From Saccharina japonica (taxonomy: Eukaryota > Sar > Phaeophyceae > Laminariales > Laminariaceae), in contig MEHQ01003857.1 of assembly GCA_008828725.1 (NCBI GenBank), positions 1 to 64,000 on the forward strand: a DNA stretch of 64,000 nucleotides. Reading direction: 5' to 3'. This document shows, in pieces, positions 62,096 through 64,000 of this stretch. How positions within the stretch are numbered: position 1 is the first letter of the stretch; each line of letters starts with the position of its first letter. The position numbers and the translations under genes are program-made. Below the pieces are notes generated by a model. It did not search any database and was not told the origin of the DNA. It worked only from the letters and a program-made list of their open reading frames with translations.

Positions 62096-62750
62096 CCAGG
62101 GGATTGTGCATCGGGCCTTTATTAGCATTATCATTTTTTTTTCCAATCAAAAATGGCTGTTGGAGCTCCTCAAGACTAATAAAGCAAACTGCGGGGGAAA
62201 ATATGTTGTTTTTATCGCTGCGACACCCGCCCCGCCCCCGTTTAGCACATCGACCAAAGCCTAGGTACGATACAACGCCAAAATATTCCATAATTCAATG
62301 ATTTCGTTAGTTTTTTACCTACTACCAAGCACACGATGGGTTAGTGTCACACTATCCGGTATATACTGTAGCTTCTCCCTCGAAGAGCTCAAATCGGTCC
62401 CAGTGACAAAATATTGCCTCAGAAGGCAAAAACTAGCTGCAACCCCTAACCCCTACCTACCGTGGGAGGGTGTGTAGAGAAAATCGGCTCAGAAATTCGT
62501 CCCAGGGCGTGTGTTATCTTATCACCCCGGGGGATACGGTAGAGGTGCTACCCTTACCTCAGCCCGCGTCGCCCTCGCTAAAAAGCCGGTGTGAAGCACA
62601 CGTCGTTCCAACGTCCCCGGGTGAGGGTGCGAGAAGCAGCGACAAAGAGGCGTTCTGGCACCAAGCCTACCCAACAAACACCCCTTGGGACGCGTGTGCT
62701 GCGATAGGGGCAGCACTTTTCGGCTGAAAAGGTTTCTGAATGATCGGTCG
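62096..62750. other. no gene recognised; contains one CACCCGG-type end and a GC-rich unit
   Basis: AATTCGTCCCAGGGCGTGTG and TTATCACCCCGGGGG at 62,493-62,532 match the terminus of the 45,890 element. GC-rich unit at 62,608-62,675. Confidence 0.4.
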
Positions 62751-62752
62751 CC

Positions 62753-62958
62753 TTAGGGCCCGTTTTACCGAAGAAAAAAAAAATAAATTTGGAAAAACAA
62801 AAAACGCTTTTCATTGGTCAGAACCCGCACCACCACCCAAGATTATACCCGAAGATCCTAATCTTTGGTGCTGGTGCGTGTGTTGACCAATGAAAAGCGA
62901 TTTTTAATTTTATTTTTCCAAATTGAATTTGTTTTTTCTTCGTTAAAACGGGCCCTTA
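62753..62958 (+). mobile_element. M6 foldback element
   Basis: TTAGGGCCCGTTTTACCGAA to CGTTAAAACGGGCCCTTAA, arms pair almost end to end. Confidence 0.7.
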
Positions 62959-63048
62959 AACCCCTTAAGAACTGGTCTCCACGAATTTGGGGACGAGCTA
63001 CTTGGAATTAGTGTGGGACTTTTTTTTTCAGTTCTGAATGGGTTAACC
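62957..63048 (+). mobile_element. M9 element abutting M6
   Basis: AAACCCCTTAAGAACTGGTC to TTCAGTTCTGAATGGGTTAA, starting within one or two bases of the M6 end. Confidence 0.65.
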
Positions 63049-63167
63049 CAAAACCGTGGGTCTTTGGTGTTGCACGATTTTTTTTCGTAGTATAGCTAGG
63101 CCAAATAATTGCTCATCGGGGTGTAGCACTTCCCCCCCCCTCCCCCCCTCCAAAATCAGATTTAGGG

Positions 63168-63373
63168 TAAGGGCCCGTTTTAACGAAGAAGAATAAAAAT
63201 CAATCTGGAAAAAAATGTTCAAATCCGCTTTTCATTGGTCAACACACGCACCAGCACCAAAGATTAGGATCTTGGGGCATAATATTTGGTGCTGGTGCGT
63301 GTGTTGACCAATGAAAAGCGAATTTGAATTTTATTTTTTCCAAATCGAATTTATTTCATACTCGTTAGGGCCC
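63168..63373 (+). mobile_element. M6 foldback element
   Basis: AAGGGCCCGTTTTAACGAAG to ATACTCGTTAGGGCCC; its right end overlaps the next copy. Confidence 0.7.
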
Positions 63374-63570
63374 GTTTTAACGAAGAAGAAAAAAAATCAA
63401 TTTGGAAAAAAAACTATTCAAATCCGCTTTTCATTGGCCAACACGCGCACAAGCACCAAAGATTAGGATCTTGGGGGGTGCTGGTGCGTGTGTCGACCAA
63501 TTAAAAGCGAATTTGAATTTTATTTTTTCCCAAATTGGATTTATTTTATACTCGTTAATTCGGGCCCTAA
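63366..63570 (+). mobile_element. M6 foldback element, tandem copy
   Basis: TTAGGGCCCGTTTTAACGAA to CTCGTTAATTCGGGCCCTAA; shares the boundary GGGCCC with its neighbour. Confidence 0.7.
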
Positions 63571-63855
63571 GATGCATATTACGATAGATGTGCACCATGT
63601 TTTGCCTTCTGAGGGTGGTCACTTGGGGAGCCCTGTACTAATAGTAAGTCAAAAAGTGATTTTGGAGGGAAAAAACAAAAACGCTACGTACCCGATCAAC
63701 AATCTGAGTACCCAAGTATACAACGAACAAGGTTGCACTACAAGAATTGAATTCCGACGAATTTGGGTTAAGGAGAGGCTGTATTAGGTCATTCCGAAAA
63801 AAAATTAGCCAAAAAAAGGTATACCTTATACCTCTATCGTAGCACGCGTCGTGAG
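63570..63855 (+). mobile_element. M11 inverted-repeat element
   Basis: ATGCATATTACGATAGATGT to CCTCTATCGTAGCACGCGTC; same interior motifs as 60,656-60,908. Confidence 0.55.
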
Positions 63856-64000
63856 GCATAGAGCTCCTCAAGTAACCACACCCTTCAGAAAAAAAGTGTT
63901 GCACCTCTACCACCGTCTTCGACGAGAGATCCTGGGGGGGGATAACGAAACGTGGGTTTCCGGAAAAGTGGCCGGAAGTGCGCCCTCCGTTCTTGTGTAA

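Overview
The window looks like nuclear DNA of a repeat-saturated eukaryote. The evidence is many short simple-sequence arrays, several families of short transposons with terminal inverted repeats, tRNA-derived retroposons, and two loci with GT-AG intron-like structure. No operon structure, ribosome-binding site, CRISPR array, rRNA gene, or reverse transcriptase, transposase or integrase reading frame was recognised. The lineage cannot be fixed from the sequence; an alga or other protist is an impression only. Short TTAGGG/TTTAGGG-like tracts occur inside repeats, not as chromosome ends.

Layout. 1-6,220 is a roughly 3.2 kb unit present twice in tandem, joined at an ambiguous base (3,164). Each copy starts with the reverse-strand 5' part of one protein-coding gene, followed by GATC-, CTA-, AGC- and AAGGC-type arrays. 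6,220-14,990 holds short inverted-repeat elements, a hAT-like element with CGATATA arrays (10,649-11,840) and AAC/ACC-rich low-complexity DNA. 14,993-27,540 is a very large near-identical palindrome (arms about 4.9 kb) whose right arm is also flanked by inverted copies of a 1.1 kb sequence. 27,540-54,000 is a dense mosaic of small transposons, often nested, with several minisatellites. 54,300-55,950 is the most gene-like stretch: a probable reverse-strand gene with an alanine-rich first exon, plus a short possible spliced frame. 56,000-64,000 returns to mobile-element mosaic, including a cluster of tRNA-like repeats (57.0-58.4 kb), another set of TA-flanked elements and foldback elements.

Most long open frames here are by-products of triplet, pentamer or minisatellite arrays or of repeated elements and are not annotated as genes. 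Family names (M1-M11, S1, R1, H1, G1, C1) are labels of convenience for this window. Family membership was judged by eye, so boundaries are accurate to a few bases where target duplications are stated and to about 10-20 bases elsewhere. The four ambiguous bases (3,164; 4,151; 21,494; 21,521) lie in or beside the two large duplications, so part of the large-scale structure may be an assembly product.
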